Of a stretch of 64,000 nt of DNA, positions 62,701 to 64,000 are shown one piece after another; positions within the stretch are counted from its first letter, which is position 1; every line of letters begins with the position of its first letter. This DNA is from Climacteris rufus. Lineage: Eukaryota > Chordata > Aves > Passeriformes > Climacteridae. The stretch is taken from NCBI GenBank assembly GCA_013398175.1, contig VZRZ01007414.1, positions 247,147-311,146 of the forward strand, in the 5' to 3' direction. Position numbers and translations under genes: made by a program. The notes under the pieces are model-generated. The model saw only the letters and a list, made by a program, of their open reading frames with translations, was not told the origin of the DNA and ran no database searches.

Positions 62701-64000
62701 GAAACATGAACAAAGGCATATTTGTATTTCAGTAGTACATGGATACCCTTCTGCTTAACCTGGATTGCCTTGTATTAAGTGCTTATAAATCTAGACACCA
62801 CAACCAGGGACAGACAGAAGATAAACATTTTAACACTTGTGGAGCAAGATTTAAAAATAATGAACAGTTTGTTAACCACTGTAAAGTGTTCTGGCAAAGA
62901 AAAGCTTCGAGTGGAGTCTTGCAATCATATTGCAAAAGGTATTTCTACATAATGAAAGTTCAGGAGCAATCTGAATGACACTGAGCTGAGAATTTACTGA
63001 CTGTTGTCTGAGGAGAGAGGAAAGTTCTTGACGATGAAAGGGGGATAACAATTAGCACAGAGAGACTGGGATAAATAGTTACATTTACAGGACCTTGAAT
63101 AAAGTAATAGGGACATCTTCCAGCTCTTGCCTTACACTGTCTGAGGAGACTCCTCTGATATATCTGGTGGCCTGAATATTCAGTGCCATAAACACGAACA
63201 TTCAGGAAAACATTCTTCTGCACTGTACCATGGGAGTCCTACAGGTGGGGTGAACATGACTAAGAGTGATGTGTCTGAACCCTGAGTTTGGCTTGGTCAC
63301 TAAATTTCCTTGGGGCAGTCACTTCATTTTGGTTTTCCTCCGTCCCTTCACTGCACTGCTCTGCTTCTCTCCTTTCCCTGTGCCTTTACTCTTTAGACAG
63401 TAAGCAGTTTGTTAGAGAGGCTGGTTTTGGTTGATCACAAGCAATGTTTTCTTAGACCTTCCTTTTATTCTTAACTCTGACGCATGCTGCATGGCTGACC
63501 TTGGATCTCATCATTTTTCAGATGGGAGTGATGATACCTGTTCCCTCTCTACTCTGTGTTGAGACTGGTAATTGGCATATTAGTGTATTACTTAAACTAT
63601 TAATATAGAGAAACTCCATCTTGTTTTGATAGGCTGTATCCCTTTAAGTGTTTTAGCTGAGTATCCATCTTTTGCAGCTATTAGCTCACCTCCTATAAAA
63701 GATACTCCAGAGATCATAGACCAAATAAGACTAATGGATAGGTCAAACATCACAAGTACTTGGAAAGAGCTCAAAGAGCTCAAATTTCTTGTCCAATATA
63801 GTAAATGTTTTGGGCATCCTGTACTTTCCTCTCAGCTCATCCCATGAGACTGTGGTTAAATGGTAGCAGAATAAGTGTTCCTAGATTAACTCTCTCCAGT
63901 TTCAAACTGCAGTCATACTTACAGGATTCACAAATGCCACCATCACTCAAGAAAACAACAATGCAAGATCAGTGTTTAAAAAGAATCACTTCAATTTGAC
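59766..64000. other. Gene-free DNA to the window end
   Basis: AT-rich sequence with no recognised gene. Open frames are at most 112 codons and lack any recognisable protein. It contains a perfect 20-bp palindrome at 60672-60691. Confidence 0.5.

Noticed and set aside
1..64000. CRISPR arrays, tRNA or rRNA genes, bacterial or plasmid features
   Set aside because: No regularly spaced repeats, no recognisable tRNA or rRNA sequence, and the gene structure and repeats are those of a bird genome.

Overview
The window reads as vertebrate nuclear DNA, most likely a songbird (passerine). The evidence is CR1 LINE 3' ends on both strands, endogenous retrovirus LTRs of a type familiar from passerine genomes, a CpG-island promoter, and a single coding exon that is clearly avian or vertebrate KCNS3 (Kv9.3). 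There are no operons, CRISPR arrays or other prokaryotic features. Species-level assignment is inference.

Layout. Positions 1-4085 are a nest of retroelement debris: a CR1 tail, an LTR remnant, a plus-strand reverse-transcriptase fragment, and a minus-strand ERV 3' half (LTR 1288-1894 plus decayed internal sequence to about 4085). Positions 4090-10870 are AT-rich intergenic DNA without recognisable genes. At 10872-12029 a block of about 595 bp occurs twice in tandem around a single N, which looks like an assembly overlap that was not merged. A CpG island at about 12408-13610, carrying a 16-N gap, is the probable KCNS3 promoter and non-coding first exon, with a good splice donor after 13241. 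The first intron (about 13242-30899) holds CR1 and LTR fragments. The KCNS3 coding exon starts at a clear acceptor (30899/30900); the CDS is 30949-32430 (493 aa), followed by a 3' UTR with a candidate poly(A) signal at 34268. From about 34.3 kb to the end there is roughly 30 kb of gene-free DNA with four to five CR1 fragments.

Only one protein-coding gene can be supported. KCNS3 is an electrically silent Kv subunit that modifies Kv2 channels. No convincing undescribed system was found. The most useful observations are the probable false duplication at 10.9-12.0 kb, the promoter gap, the nested ERV with in-frame tandem repeats, and a few unexplained short motifs.
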